Source: Sporothrix humicola (Eukaryota; Ascomycota; Sordariomycetes; Ophiostomatales; Ophiostomataceae). Taken from it: 64,000 nt of DNA. The notes beneath the pieces were generated by a model. The model was not told the DNA's origin. It saw only the letters and a program-made list of their open reading frames with translations, and searched no databases. Below, one piece after another: positions 10,103 to 20,476 of the stretch; position 1 is the stretch's first letter; every line of letters begins with the position of its first letter. The stretch covers positions 1 to 64,000 of the forward strand of contig WNYE01000108.1 in NCBI GenBank assembly GCA_021396245.1, read 5' to 3'. Both the position numbers and the translations under genes were made by a program.

Positions 10103-10973
10103 CTATTGATGCCGCACCGTGTAGTCCGTGTCCGGCAGGTACAGGTGCCGGTCGGCGCCTGCTGCCGTCAGCACGACCATGCGGATCACACCGCCCGAGC
10201 TGCCGTCCCACTTGATCGCCTCCTGCAGCGCGCCCTTGACAAACGACACGGCGTCGGCCTCCTCCATACCCTCGCGCCAGTTGGCGTCGCAGTAGCCGTA
10301 GATGTAGGTGGATCCGGAGCCGCCAATCGCATAGGCCTGTTTGTGCAGGGAGCCGCCGAGCGGGATCGAGTAGACCTGGCCGCCGTACCGCTCGTCCCAG
10401 CCGGCAATGATGAGGCCGGCACTCAAAGCGTCCTTGTTGGCATAGCAGACCTCCTGGAAGATGGAGGCGGCGGTCTGTGTTGTGGGAGGCTGCTTGTTGA
10501 GCATGGCGAACAGGCCGAGCTGGTACTGGACAATGTCGGCGACGGCCTGGGTGTCGGCGGCGGAGCCGGAGCGGCAGCACCAAATGGTATCGGCGACGCG
10601 GGTGAGCTTGTCGGTGACACGGTTGGCAATGTATGCGCCAGTCGTCGTACGGGAGTCGGCGCCTGCACGAGATGAGTTAGCAAAACATACAGCAGTTGGA
10701 GCTGATTAGAACAGGGGCTGTGGAACATACCCAGAATGACACCGTCCTTGAATGTGATAGCCATGCTGTTGTTGTTAGTTAAGTCGTCGACAAGTAGATC
10801 GGGGTGCATGCAAGCCTTACATCGACGTTCCGAGGCTGTGAGAGATGTTAGTAGCTGTTCGTTTTCAAGGTTGTGTAACTGGACCGCACTTACTTGACCT
10901 CGCCCTTCTTTAGTCTGTCCATGTCGACATGGATGCCATCTTCGCTGAGCTGGCCGGACTTGCCGTACTCCAT
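10103..10973 (-). CDS. pre3: 20S proteasome subunit beta1 (PRE3)
   Basis: Catalytic beta1 subunit of the 20S proteasome core (post-acidic or caspase-like activity), acting in cytosol and nucleus. The gene is split: exons 10973-10894, 10835-10821, 10765-10731 and 10662-10103, joined through introns of 58, 55 and 68 bp with GTAAGT, GTAAGG and GTATGT donors and CAG acceptors. The product is 229 residues. Splicing produces the diagnostic stretch EVNLGTSIMAITFKDGV; cleavage after Gly29 would expose the N-terminal nucleophile Thr30. VILGADSRTTTGAYIANRV and GGSGSTYIYGYCDANW are further hallmarks of beta1. The propeptide is 29 residues. The second exon is only 15 nt, so automated models may miss it. 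The downstream neighbour in transcriptional order is gene-poor DNA; ERV2 lies upstream on the same strand. Confidence 0.95.
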
Positions 10974-11735
10974 GTTGTGTGTGTGTGGTGGGAGGTAGGT
11001 GAGGAGGTCGTGGGGAAGAGAGGTTGGGAGAGTCGGTGCTGATGTCAACAGCAGGTCGTCTCAAAGTAAGTGTCGTCGTGAATCAATGCGCGTACTGAGA
11101 GTCTGTGATGTCTTGATGCTCAATGGGCAGTGTCGTCGTCAGGGCCGTCTTGTGTGGATGTGGATGGAGATTGGATTGGAGATGCAGCCTTGTGGTCGTG
11201 GTCGTTGTCGTCAATGCTAGGCGGCCTGGTTGACGAATGCAGAGCTCCAAACACCAAGCTCCAGGCAGCTTGCCGTAACGCGTTGCCAAGGTGCTGACCG
11301 CCTGGCAGAATCGGGTCGCATCACGTGATGTGTCACGAAGGCTCTCCAGTGATCGCCACCAGCACCACTTACATCAAGTCGTACGAGGTTACAAATAAAT
11401 CATTCGTGTGATGGCTTATTTCAATATCTTGAGTTCTTGAGATTAAATTGTTTTTCTATTAATCGTGTAAAGTAGTAATGCTGCAAAAGCTGCACTGAAT
11501 ATAGGTGAGGAAAGGCGGAGAAAGTAACCAATGAATACGTCTAGGAAGAGAGCAAGAAAGAGAGAAACAGAAGGAGGTCGAATTTTAGAAGCCCATAGGA
11601 AAGAGAGAGAAAAAAGGAAAGTAACTAAATAATACAGAATAAACGTGACAATACTGCGCCAGATGTAGGGAATCCAAAGACAAAAGACAGAAATACGTAA
11701 GAAAGAGAAAAGGCAGGCCGAGTTATCACAGCAGC
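10974..11735. other. Intergenic region between ERV2 and PRE3
   Basis: This is the PRE3 promoter (right of 10,973, reading leftwards) plus the 3' region of ERV2. A palindromic E-box ATCACGTGAT lies at 11320-11329, about 350 bp before the PRE3 ATG. The part at 11,440-11,735 is A- and G-rich on the plus strand; the hydrophobic minus-strand frame there (11443-11739) begins at a TTG and is best explained by composition. I see no gene. Confidence 0.5.
11320..11329. promoter_or_regulatory. Palindromic E-box upstream of PRE3
   Basis: The 10-bp palindrome ATCACGTGAT contains CACGTG, the site of bHLH factors such as Cbf1 and Pho4 types. It lies within about 350 bp of the PRE3 start. Use as an operator is inferred from position only. 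Confidence 0.35.
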
Positions 11736-12597
11736 TCAACCACCACGAGACAGTCTAGACAATGTGTTAGCAAATAATTCAAATATGCCGGCCGTAGATC
11801 GGATCGTTTAGCCCATCCCTTCAGAACTTACCCTTCTTCCTTCTCGAGCTTTATTGCCGCCTCGCCGCCGAGAGTTGGTGGTGGCGGCGCCGCCTCGGCC
11901 TCGACGGGGTTGCCGTCCTCGTCGACGTCGTCGCCACTCTCGGGTGTTGTGGGCACCTTTCCGTGACCGCCCTTGCCGCCATCCTTGCCGTCCTCGCCGC
12001 AGCCGCAGTCGTAAAAGTCGCCAATCTTGCTGCAGTCGAACAGCGTCTTCTTGAGCCGCTTGTTGACCTCGTTGTGCACGAAGCAGGCCCAGCCGGCGGC
12101 GGCGTTGCGCGACGAGACCTGCGGGGGGTATTCCTGCAAGAGTTTCTGGAAGTGGGAGGCGCAGTCGCCGCACGGGTAGAGGCGGGCAAAGAGCTGGATG
12201 TAGGTCTGGAGGGCGAGGCTGTCGTCGGGCGTGGGCTTGTCGGGGAAGCGGGCCATCATTGTGTGCATCAGCTTCCAGGAGGAGCGGCCGAGCTCGGCTC
12301 TGGAAAGTAGGGTTAACATTCGAGCGAAGCGAGGACAGAAAGCGAGGGAGAGAGAGCGAGCGAAGCGAGGACCCAGAAAACTTACTTGGCTGTTGCGTTT
12401 TCGAGCTTGGGGGCAATGGAGCCGCCGGTCAGCAGGGTCTCGGGCAGGTTGAGGCTGCCGATGCTGCCGCCAAAGGCCTCGGTGGACGTCGCCGGCTTGA
12501 AAGCGGGCGTGGACTTTCCGCCAAAGGACAGGTACATAATCGTGACGAAGACGAAGAAGCCCGTGGCCAGCAGGCCGAGGCGCAGTGGTCGTGTCAT
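11736..12597 (-). CDS. erv2: FAD-linked sulfhydryl oxidase, Erv2 type
   Basis: Erv/ALR-family oxidase that makes disulfides using FAD and oxygen. Residues 6-24 are a single hydrophobic segment (signal anchor), placing the enzyme in the endoplasmic reticulum. The redox centre is Y112-P-C114-G-D-C117; C143 and C160 match the structural pair. The tail motif C169-G-C171 corresponds to the CGC shuttle that distinguishes yeast Erv2 from mitochondrial Erv1. Exon 1 is 12597-12386, intron 12385-12300, exon 2 from 12299. The frame ends at 11828 (TAA) if read through, giving 227 residues. The stop overlaps a perfect donor (GTAAGT at 11831-11826) followed by GCTAAC and TAG, so a third exon at 11754-11736 is likely, adding LSRGG for 232 residues. 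The C-terminal 60 residues are acidic and Pro-rich. Confidence 0.9.
12321..12372. repeat. Two copies of a 16-bp mirror-symmetric word
   Basis: CGAGCGAAGCGAGGAC occurs at 12321-12336 and again at 12357-12372, inside the first intron of ERV2. Its core GAGCGAAGCGAG reads identically in both directions on one strand. The same 16-mer recurs inside the F-box gene at 27553-27568. Confidence 0.9.
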
Positions 12598-13809
12598 GGC
12601 GAAGGATGGCGGGTGTGTGAGGGAGAGAAATGAGGAAAGTCTGTCGCGGTCGCACAAACGTTGACGTCGAGAGGAGTAGACAAGTGTCGTTCGTGGGGAA
12701 TAAAAGAAAAGATCGTCGATGAAGAAAGTCGTCAAGGGGGACGAGGACGGTCACAAACAGCTGGAGAAAAGGCCGTCACAATTGCTCGGCTCGTAGGATA
12801 CGTCACTGTCCCAAACACTGGTCGTAAACTGTCGCGGGTCTTTTGACGTCGTTGGCCGTCGTCTTGTCGTAGGTTCGTCGCAAATATCGAAAGATTCGAG
12901 GAGAAGTTGTCGACTTGGTCGACTTGTCCTTTCCTCTAATATCTTGTGGTGTGTTCTTCACCTCGCGCTCCTACCCAACTTGGGGTGCTGTGTCAGGCTA
13001 GGGGGGCCGAGGGAGGGTCTAGATTGGCCCTGCCAACGCCAGGCCCTAGTCCACGGATACCTGGCTCGTGGGAATGTCAGGCGAGGCAGGTGCGCCGTCA
13101 GCACGCCGCAAAAGGCGCCACCCAATAATTCAAAAATTCCCAAATGTCACCCAATTGGGACCAGAACCACTAAAACTAGCCTGATTCCGGTGCAGAACAA
13201 CGCGACTTTTTGAGACTTTTGAACTGTGACGCTATTCCTTCAGAGGCTCATTACGCAAAAGACACGATGCGGCATGCTGAATAAAGGAGCCGGCAGGAGG
13301 GAAACTGCCCCTATTCCACCCCTGCATTGTGGCGCCAATTGGGCGCGGCTCTACTGGACTGGCGCATCGCGACGGCGTATTAAGATTTCACAGCTGTCAT
13401 TATGCTTATTCTTCAGTCGTCGACATTATCATTAAAAATTGTCTTGTTAAGAATCATATCCCTTGAGGTGTCCTTTCGGGCTCTTAACTCACTTTCTTTT
13501 ATTTTCTTCAGTTAAATGTATTTTCTAATTTCTAATTTCTAATTTTCGTGTGATAAACAGCCTACGATCTAAAGTTTATTATTTCTAAAAAAAAAAAAAG
13601 AAAGAAAGAAAGAAAAAGAGAAAGGAAAACATAATAAGAAAAATGCAGGTGACGTGTGATATATACCACATTGGTTAAAATCTGTAAATAAACTAACATA
13701 TTCCAATTCATACTCTTGTCCAAGTTTTTGATGAATGTATATATTGACTTCATTACAGCGCTTTTGAATTAAAACTATCTATCATTATATATCCAATGGG
13801 GACACCCGT
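12598..13809. other. Intergenic region between TRS130 and ERV2
   Basis: The left third is the ERV2 promoter and leader. The right part (13,380-13,800) is AT-rich and abuts the 3' end of TRS130. A poly-A run with GAAA repeats lies at 13,587-13,625. The longest frames are under 90 codons and unremarkable. I see no gene. Confidence 0.5.
13587..13625. repeat. Poly-A / GAAA microsatellite
   Basis: Thirteen A residues followed by several GAAA units, in the AT-rich region downstream of TRS130. Confidence 0.85.
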
Positions 13810-16800
13810 CTACACAACAACCCGTCCAACGACTTGGGCCCGCTCGCTCTCCAGCACCAAAGGGCCACCACCCGGCCCGCTGGCATCCAGACTCAGTGTC
13901 AGGCGTGTCCGGTCAGCGACGACATGCACTGTCTCGCCCAGGTTGCGGTAGTCGGTCTCGCAGTGGTGGTTGCCGGCTGGTGCGTCTTGGGGATGGCCGT
14001 TGACGGACGCGTCGGTATGAGCGCTACTCTCCGACAAGACCTGCCGGATCTCGACGCTCGGGTACGGCAGGCGGCCCTCGCGCAGCGGGATGAGCATGAG
14101 CGGGATGGCGGCTTCGAGGGCGGGCGTCGAGCTGAGGCCGATGGTGCTTCCGTCGGCGTCGGGCGCGGGGATGACAAAGTGGCCCTTGCGGCGGCCGCCG
14201 ATCAGCCAGGCGTCGGTGGGCGCGGATACCTCAAAGCTGAACTCGAGGTCGTCGCGGAGCGAGGAGGCGGGCGCAGATGCATCTAGGGAGGAAGCGTCTG
14301 CATCGCCCGTGTCCCAGACGCGAGTCCAGCGGAGGTGCAGCGTTGCCGGCAGCAGCTGGTTGACAGTAAATATGGGCATGCTGACGTCTTCGCCGTCAGA
14401 ATCATCCTCGTCATCACCGGTGAAACGATCGGCGGACACGGCGGCGCCAAAGGGACCCTGCAGCTGGATGTCGGCGGTGTGCACAATGGTGATGCTGGGA
14501 ATGTCGACAGGAATCAAAATGGTGCGGACGTTGGTTGATGCTGCTGCCGGGTCGGCGGGTGGGACGGCGAGGATGGCATGCTGTTTCTGCCACTCGTAAA
14601 TCACGGCGGCTAGATCGTCTGCCTTTGTCTTGGAGGCGTCACCGGAAGCACTTGGGCCCAGGCCGGGGAACTCGCGGGCCCAGTTGACATGGGCGAGGAC
14701 GGACGTTGACATTTCGTTGAGGAGGGCGATCTTCTCGAGATCGTATGGCGACAAGGATGCATGCACATGCCGCAGCACACACGATGAGGCGAGCTTGGCA
14801 AACTGTGTCAGTGCAGCCGTCTTCTTGAACGCCGTGCCAAGCGACGCTTCGAGAGTGGCGTCGAGTTGGTCCTGGAACACGCTGTAGTGCAGCTTGATGT
14901 ACATTGTGCGCTTTGCGTCCTTGCTGGGCGGCACATTGAGCGGCTCTGGGACCGGTCTGCGCACAATCTTGTATAGCAGACTGACGGGCTGCTTGGGGAA
15001 GACAACGGGCAGGTTGGTGCTGTGGTCGACACTGCCGCCCTCTGATGCATCCGTGCCGAGTTGCGCAGTGAAAAGGTCCGACTCGAGGAGCTCGCTGCGG
15101 AACACACGCAGCGGACTGGCTGTCGCCGTTGATACGGTAAAGCGCGAGAAGAGGGCGTCGTGCTTGAAGACGTCCTGTACGTTGACACCGAGAGCGAGCG
15201 ACGTGCTGACGGACGGTGCTTTGGAGAAGTGGAATGTGGCGCCGCTGCGGGTTGTGTATGTCACGTCGACCTTGAGGCACAGCTCGAGAACGTCCTGTTC
15301 GATCGAAAAGGGGAACGAAATGGCGAGTGAGGTACCGGCGGGGACGTCGTTGAAAGACACAATGCCACCCTCGACGGGCTTGGCAAACTTGTGGCCTGTA
15401 GTTCCGAGCACCTTGGCTTCCGTGGTGATCAACCGCAGGCCACCCGTTGCTGCGCGGATGCGCATCTCGCAGTGCTGGATGTCGTTCCAGCCGGTGAGGA
15501 GGGCCAGCTCCAGAAAGTTGTTCTTGTCGAGCTGTAGGTCTTTGGACGTCGACAGCTGGACATCGAGGGCATCGGTTCTCTGGTAGAGGACAAGGTGTGG
15601 TTCGGCGAGGATGTTTTTCGTGTGGGCAGGAGATGTTGGGGATGTGGGCGTGACGGCAGCCGCGGAAACAGCAGCGACCGTTGACAGGCGCTGCACTGTA
15701 TGCGATCCGTCGCGGTCGTGGACGATGACGAGGTTTTTGCTGGCGATGCGGACCTGGTCGATGGCGTAGATGCCGGGAATGATGGTCCTGCTGTGGAGCT
15801 GGACGCAGTCTGTGCCTGCGGCGATTGTTGTGGCCTCCTTGGTCTCGAGCCAGATCTCGCGAGTCTGACCACGGCTGGACGTCTGTGTCAGGCGCACTTT
15901 GACTGAATCGACCGGGAGGGCATCAAGAAGGAGACTCTCGAGGCGGAGGGTCACGTGGAAACTATCTTCCCCATCGGTAAAGACGGGTGGCCCGTCGACG
16001 GCAACAAGGCGGAAGAAGCTGGTCAGAGGCACACGCATCTCGCCAGAGACGGATGTGGACGCAGAGAGGAGTTCGGACAAACAGCCTTGGACAGCAGAGA
16101 CAGGTGGTTGTTTTTTGTTCTTTTCTTTATCCGCTTTTTCGGACAGCAGTTTCTTGCGTCCAAATGAGGCTCTCTCTTCAAGACGCTGACGTTCCGCTTC
16201 GGCAGCCTTTGTCAGGAATTTGAGGAGGAGCCATGCGTACTCGCCATTGCGGCCCATCTCCTTGTTGGAGCGGGCGTACATGAGCAGCAGCGACAGCTCA
16301 AGACGGCCCCAGCTGTTCTCGCCAAAAAAGAGCGTGGCCTCGTAAAAGTAGGACGCGGCGGCGGCATAGTCGGCAAGATGGTACTTGAGGACGGCCAGGT
16401 CGGCCAGATTGGCATTGACGGCGCTTGCGTGGCCGGCCACGGTGTAGTGGTGACGGGCCTTGTCGGTTAAGATCTCGTAGAGGCGGAAGAAGCCGGTGTT
16501 TGTCTCGAGGGCGGTGCGCAAAAGCAGGTCGTCGATACCGGCGATGGGGTTGGATGAGGCGGACGAGGTAGAGGAAGAGGAGGAGGAAGGAGAAGAGGGC
16601 CGGGCGGGGTTGGTGTCGTCATTGAGGCTGACCTCTTCCAGGCCGTCATCGTCGTCGACTGCTTCCGACAAGACTGGCGCTGTTGACCAGCCATCGGACC
16701 AGCCGCGCTTCTCGCCACCTTTTTGCAGGATGTTGCGCGAGAGCATGTAGAGGTCGGCACGGCGCGCAGCAAGGTCTTCCAGGCCAGCCTTGAGGAAGCG

Positions 16801-18801
16801 CGTCGACTCTGCATCATGGGCTCCCGACTGTGGTTGGCCAGGGCCTGGGAAGATACCAGGGCTTAGTGGTGGCCGGCCGCTTCTTCCAGCGCCTGCCTGC
16901 AGGCCTCTTGTCTCGAGTGATGATGTCCGTGCCGGGTGCATCATGGTCTTTGGCTCGGGAATAGAGACTTTGGGTTCTTGTGCGTTGTCGGACGCGAGCG
17001 TCATGGTGGAGGGAGGGATGGGAAGGGCGCGGGTTGATGTTTGTGCGAGAATCTGCTGGGCAATAGAGAAGGCGAACGAGGCCACCATGTTGTCAATGAC
17101 CTGCAGCGACGACGCTGGCAGAGGCTCGCCGTCCGTAGAAAGAGCGAAGAGCAAGTCCTCGCGCATGACCTGGGACACAGCGGGGACAAACTCGAGTGTG
17201 CGGCGGCAGATCTCGGCGAGCATACTCAAGTTCTCGGGGTCGTCGCCGGCGCGTGACGAAGACGACGAGGCAGCATGAGACGCGGCGGCTGCGGGCGTCA
17301 GGTGCATTGTGGCTTCCTGCTGTTCCTGCAGCTTTGTGAGAAGCTCCTCGCGTGTGGCCCAGGCATTTCCGAGCCTCAGCAACAGGGCGATCTGGCGGGC
17401 AAAGATGTAGCAACGGAAGTCAAAGACGGAGACGTTGTTGGCGAGGATCAGGTCGCGGTAGGGTTTCTTGGTGGCGCTGATGGGGATGGCCGGTGTTTTT
17501 GCGTCGGAAGAGCCTGTTGTTGCCTGCAGATTGACGGGCTCGTCTGCATCGTCGCCCTCGCCGTGGATCGCCTTGAGGGCTGCCTTCTTGAGGTCGTCTG
17601 TGAAGCTCAGAAGCGTGCTTGCCGTCAACGCATGCTGTTCTTGGATAACTGTGTCTAAGCCAACACTCAGCTCATCGTATCCGACCAGTGCGTCGTCGAC
17701 GAGGCCGACGCTCTCAAAGCCGCGGGCGAGTCCTTCCTTGAGGATGAAGAATGTGCAAAAGTTCCAGCCTGGCAGGGTGCGTTGTACATCCTTTTCGCGA
17801 ATGTCGTCTTCGTACTGTGACACACGCACGTCGAAACTCGCCAGGATGCGGCTCTTGAGCTTGTCGACGAGGTCCGCCCAGGCAGCCTGTGCCTCGCGCT
17901 CCGACTCGACATAGTTGCCTGTAGGGGGAGTGGTGCCGCTGCCAGTCGACTGCACTCTTGGAAGAAGCTCGTATGGCACATCGTTGACTCCCACTCGAAT
18001 CTGGGAGACCCGGTCGATGGCGCCGCTCGACGAGCCTGTGCCACTGCTGCTGCTCTTGGAGTCACCGGCCGTGTTGAAGTCGGACCGCAGCCGTTCCAAG
18101 AGGGTCGACGAGTTCTTGCCCCAGCGGGAGGTCGTTTTTGTAGTGTCGCTTCCTGTGCCGTCACTGCTGGTGGATTTGCTGGTCCGCGGCTGGCTGTAGG
18201 CGGGCGAGTTGGGCAGGACAACGTGGACGATCATCCACTCGAAAGCGTCGTGGTTCTCGACAGGGGCGATGCTGGCCTTGCGGTTCGAGGAGGAGGACGA
18301 GCTCGAGCTGGCATTCTTCTTTACCCAATCCTTGATTTCGGAGCGCGTCTGGGATTTGTACGTATCGGTGTCGTCGCAGCGGACGAGCAGCAGCTTTAGG
18401 TAGGGCGTGCGGCGCAGGCCGGGGATCTGGTGTCTTCGCTCGGGTGGTCGTGGTGTCGAGGAAGAGGGTGTCGCGGACGTTGTCGTCGTCGTCGATTCGA
18501 GGGAGCCTTGGCGGCCGCCCACTGTGGCGGTCTGGAAGCCGTCGTCGGCCGGTGTGTCGGTAGAACCGCCGGTGGCAGACTGTTTTTGGGTGGGCGGCAC
18601 CCCCGCTACTGGCGGATTCGACTCGGCGGACACGAGCTCGACGTGCAGAGTGTCGATGGACCGCAGCGGCCCTGAATGCGATTGCCAGTGAAGGTGTTTC
18701 AGGGGCAATCGCGCCAGCAGCCCTGGGGCCAGCAGTCGATAGAGGCCATGCGGGTCGTGGTACTCGACGGTGACCTTGGACGTCGAGAAGGGCTGCTCCA
18801 T
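13810..18801 (-). CDS. trs130: TRAPPII complex subunit TRS130 / TRAPPC10
   Basis: Large subunit specific to the TRAPPII tethering complex, which activates the Ypt31/Rab11-type GTPase at the late Golgi. I chose the ATG at 18801, which begins MEQPFSTSKVTVEYHDPHGLY, the usual N-terminus of the family; the frame is open further upstream but those residues look like leader sequence. The product is 1663 residues from a single exon. Conserved parts include YLKLLLVRCDDTDTYKSQTR near the N-terminus, DVRVSQYEDDIREKDVQRTL and WNFCTFFILKEGLARGFESV (about 310-370), a helical middle with HYTVAGHASAVNANLADLA, and a C-terminal TRAPPC10-type beta-sandwich region. Several Ser/Thr-rich low-complexity insertions lengthen it. 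It is divergent from MRI1 with a 493-bp shared upstream region. Confidence 0.9.
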   Translation of the reverse strand: MEQPFSTSKVTVEYHDPHGLYRLLAPGLLARLPLKHLHWQSHSGPLRSIDTLHVELVSAESNPPVAGVPPTQKQSATGGSTDTPADDGFQTATVGGRQGSLESTTTTTSATPSSSTPRPPERRHQIPGLRRTPYLKLLLVRCDDTDTYKSQTRSEIKDWVKKNASSSSSSSSNRKASIAPVENHDAFEWMIVHVVLPNSPAYSQPRTSKSTSSDGTGSDTTKTTSRWGKNSSTLLERLRSDFNTAGDSKSSSSGTGSSSGAIDRVSQIRVGVNDVPYELLPRVQSTGSGTTPPTGNYVESEREAQAAWADLVDKLKSRILASFDVRVSQYEDDIREKDVQRTLPGWNFCTFFILKEGLARGFESVGLVDDALVGYDELSVGLDTVIQEQHALTASTLLSFTDDLKKAALKAIHGEGDDADEPVNLQATTGSSDAKTPAIPISATKKPYRDLILANNVSVFDFRCYIFARQIALLLRLGNAWATREELLTKLQEQQEATMHLTPAAAASHAASSSSSRAGDDPENLSMLAEICRRTLEFVPAVSQVMREDLLFALSTDGEPLPASSLQVIDNMVASFAFSIAQQILAQTSTRALPIPPSTMTLASDNAQEPKVSIPEPKTMMHPARTSSLETRGLQAGAGRSGRPPLSPGIFPGPGQPQSGAHDAESTRFLKAGLEDLAARRADLYMLSRNILQKGGEKRGWSDGWSTAPVLSEAVDDDDGLEEVSLNDDTNPARPSSPSSSSSSTSSASSNPIAGIDDLLLRTALETNTGFFRLYEILTDKARHHYTVAGHASAVNANLADLAVLKYHLADYAAAASYFYEATLFFGENSWGRLELSLLLMYARSNKEMGRNGEYAWLLLKFLTKAAEAERQRLEERASFGRKKLLSEKADKEKNKKQPPVSAVQGCLSELLSASTSVSGEMRVPLTSFFRLVAVDGPPVFTDGEDSFHVTLRLESLLLDALPVDSVKVRLTQTSSRGQTREIWLETKEATTIAAGTDCVQLHSRTIIPGIYAIDQVRIASKNLVIVHDRDGSHTVQRLSTVAAVSAAAVTPTSPTSPAHTKNILAEPHLVLYQRTDALDVQLSTSKDLQLDKNNFLELALLTGWNDIQHCEMRIRAATGGLRLITTEAKVLGTTGHKFAKPVEGGIVSFNDVPAGTSLAISFPFSIEQDVLELCLKVDVTYTTRSGATFHFSKAPSVSTSLALGVNVQDVFKHDALFSRFTVSTATASPLRVFRSELLESDLFTAQLGTDASEGGSVDHSTNLPVVFPKQPVSLLYKIVRRPVPEPLNVPPSKDAKRTMYIKLHYSVFQDQLDATLEASLGTAFKKTAALTQFAKLASSCVLRHVHASLSPYDLEKIALLNEMSTSVLAHVNWAREFPGLGPSASGDASKTKADDLAAVIYEWQKQHAILAVPPADPAAASTNVRTILIPVDIPSITIVHTADIQLQGPFGAAVSADRFTGDDEDDSDGEDVSMPIFTVNQLLPATLHLRWTRVWDTGDADASSLDASAPASSLRDDLEFSFEVSAPTDAWLIGGRRKGHFVIPAPDADGSTIGLSSTPALEAAIPLMLIPLREGRLPYPSVEIRQVLSESSAHTDASVNGHPQDAPAGNHHCETDYRNLGETVHVVADRTRLTLSLDASGPGGGPLVLESERAQVVGRVVV

Positions 18802-19294
18802 GGTGGGGGGGAGGGTATGTGGTGTTATGGGGTGAATGCCGTGAACGCGACAAACATCGCGAGGAGAGCTTGGAGCTTGCTTCTTTCTAGAATGTCGACG
18901 TAGCCGTTGTTGACAGTGTTTCAGGGTAGCTAGGAACGGCAGGCACTGGCACGGGCCATCTTTCCTCAATTGGATGGCGTAGACGCCCAAAAGCGGAAGG
19001 CGGTGAAAGGCGGTCAAGGGCCACATGAGGAGGCGATTGGACCTTAGCGCAGCTCGACTCGCTTGAGTCGTCTTACAAGAAACTTGTCATAGCGGGGCAG
19101 GTGGCAGATTTGATGATGGCATTTTGCGCCAGGACGACGACTACAAAAGAAGGAGCGACGCCGAACGTGCGACAGAAGACAGAAGGAGTGATAGGCAGAA
19201 GCCCCTATTCGATTTCAGTTCTCGATAAACTCGACATCTTCAAACTTACCCACGACATCCTTTCTCTCAACAGCACCCTCCCTCCCCTCCCACA
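18802..19294. promoter_or_regulatory. Shared divergent promoter of TRS130 and MRI1
   Basis: 493 bp separate the two start codons. The sequence just before the MRI1 ATG is pyrimidine-rich (CTCCCTCCCCTCCCACA), a usual fungal leader pattern. I see no specific operator. Confidence 0.5.
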
Positions 19295-20476
19295 ATGTCC
19301 GGAACGCTCGAGGCCATCCGCTACACGCGCGGGTCGCTAGACGTGTTAGACCAGCTGCGGCTGCCGCACGAGCACCACTACGACGCCGTGTCGACGAGCC
19401 CCGAGGCGTTTGACTGCATCCGGTCGATGCGCGTGCGTGGCGCGCCGGCGATTGCGATAGTTGCTTCTCTGGCACTGGCCGTCGAGCTGGGCGCGGCCGA
19501 GACACAGGTGAAGCTGGGCAACTCGGCCGACGAGGCCATTGCCTACATCGATGATCATTTGGACTACCTGCTCGAGAGCCGGCCGACGGCTGTCGACTTG
19601 GCCAACGCCATCACTCTCCTGAAAAAGGAAGTCCGCAGCGCACAGGTCCAAGGACTGGACGGCGCGGCGGCCAAGGCGGCGGTGGTGGATGCGTACGTGG
19701 CGACGGCCGAGGCGATTCTGCAGCGCGACCTGCAGTCCAACCTGTCGATTGGCAACCACGGTGCCGACTGGCTGCTGAAGCAGTCTACGCCTACAAATGC
19801 GTCTACATCTACATCTGGAAAAATCTCTGTGCTCACGCACTGCAACACGGGCTCGCTGGCCACGAGCGGCCACGGCACGGCTCTCGGCATTATTCGCTCG
19901 CTGCACACCCGCGACGCTCTCTTCCACGCTTTCTGCACAGAGACGCGGCCCTACAACCAGGGCAGCCGGCTGACGTCGTTTGAGCTGGTGTACGAGAAGA
20001 TCCCGGCGACGCTCATCACGGACTCGATGGCGGCCGCTCTTTTCCGTCTGAAGAAAGACTCCCACAACATCCGCGCGGTCATTGTCGGCGCCGACCGCGT
20101 CGTGCGCAACGGCGACACCGCCAATAAGATCGGCACGTACCAGCTGGCCGTCCTGGCTAGGCACCACGGCGTCAAGTTTGTCGTGGCCGCGCCGACGACG
20201 AGCATCGACCTGCAGACGCCGACGGGCGCGCAGATCAAGATTGAGGAGCGCAAGCGCGAGGAGCTGACGCAGGTGACGGGGCCGGTGGTGGGCCCAGACG
20301 GCAAGGTCGACCTCAGTCAGCCGGCCGTCCGTGTGGCCACAGCGGACCAGAACATTGACGTGTGGAACCCGGCCTTTGACGTGACGCCGCACGAGCTGAT
20401 TGACGTGATTGTGACGGAGAAGGGCGCGGTCGAGAAGAACGACAAGGGCGAGTTTGACCTGACAGTGGTTTTCTAG
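19295..20476 (+). CDS. mri1: Methylthioribose-1-phosphate isomerase
   Basis: Catalyses isomerisation of 5-methylthioribose 1-phosphate to 5-methylthioribulose 1-phosphate in the methionine salvage pathway. The 393-residue single-exon protein has the family landmarks: SMRVRGAPAIAIVASLALA (about 44-62), the catalytic cysteine C183 in THCNTGSLAT, and the catalytic aspartate D267 in VGADRVVRNGDTANKIGTYQ. The C-terminal VWNPAFDVTPHELIDVIVTEKG is typical. Length matches eukaryotic members (about 380-410). The start lies 493 bp from the divergently transcribed TRS130. The related eIF2B subunits lack this Cys/Asp pair, which supports the enzyme assignment. Confidence 0.95.
   Translation: MSGTLEAIRYTRGSLDVLDQLRLPHEHHYDAVSTSPEAFDCIRSMRVRGAPAIAIVASLALAVELGAAETQVKLGNSADEAIAYIDDHLDYLLESRPTAVDLANAITLLKKEVRSAQVQGLDGAAAKAAVVDAYVATAEAILQRDLQSNLSIGNHGADWLLKQSTPTNASTSTSGKISVLTHCNTGSLATSGHGTALGIIRSLHTRDALFHAFCTETRPYNQGSRLTSFELVYEKIPATLITDSMAAALFRLKKDSHNIRAVIVGADRVVRNGDTANKIGTYQLAVLARHHGVKFVVAAPTTSIDLQTPTGAQIKIEERKREELTQVTGPVVGPDGKVDLSQPAVRVATADQNIDVWNPAFDVTPHELIDVIVTEKGAVEKNDKGEFDLTVVF

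Noticed and set aside
11344..11360. PACE-like (Rpn4) element upstream of PRE3
   Set aside because: GGTGGCGATC on the minus strand matches the yeast GGTGGCAAA box only partly, and that site is not established in filamentous fungi.
19346..20392. Antisense open frame of 348 codons across MRI1
   Set aside because: Shadow of the GC-rich sense gene; Arg/His/Val-rich with no recognisable domain.
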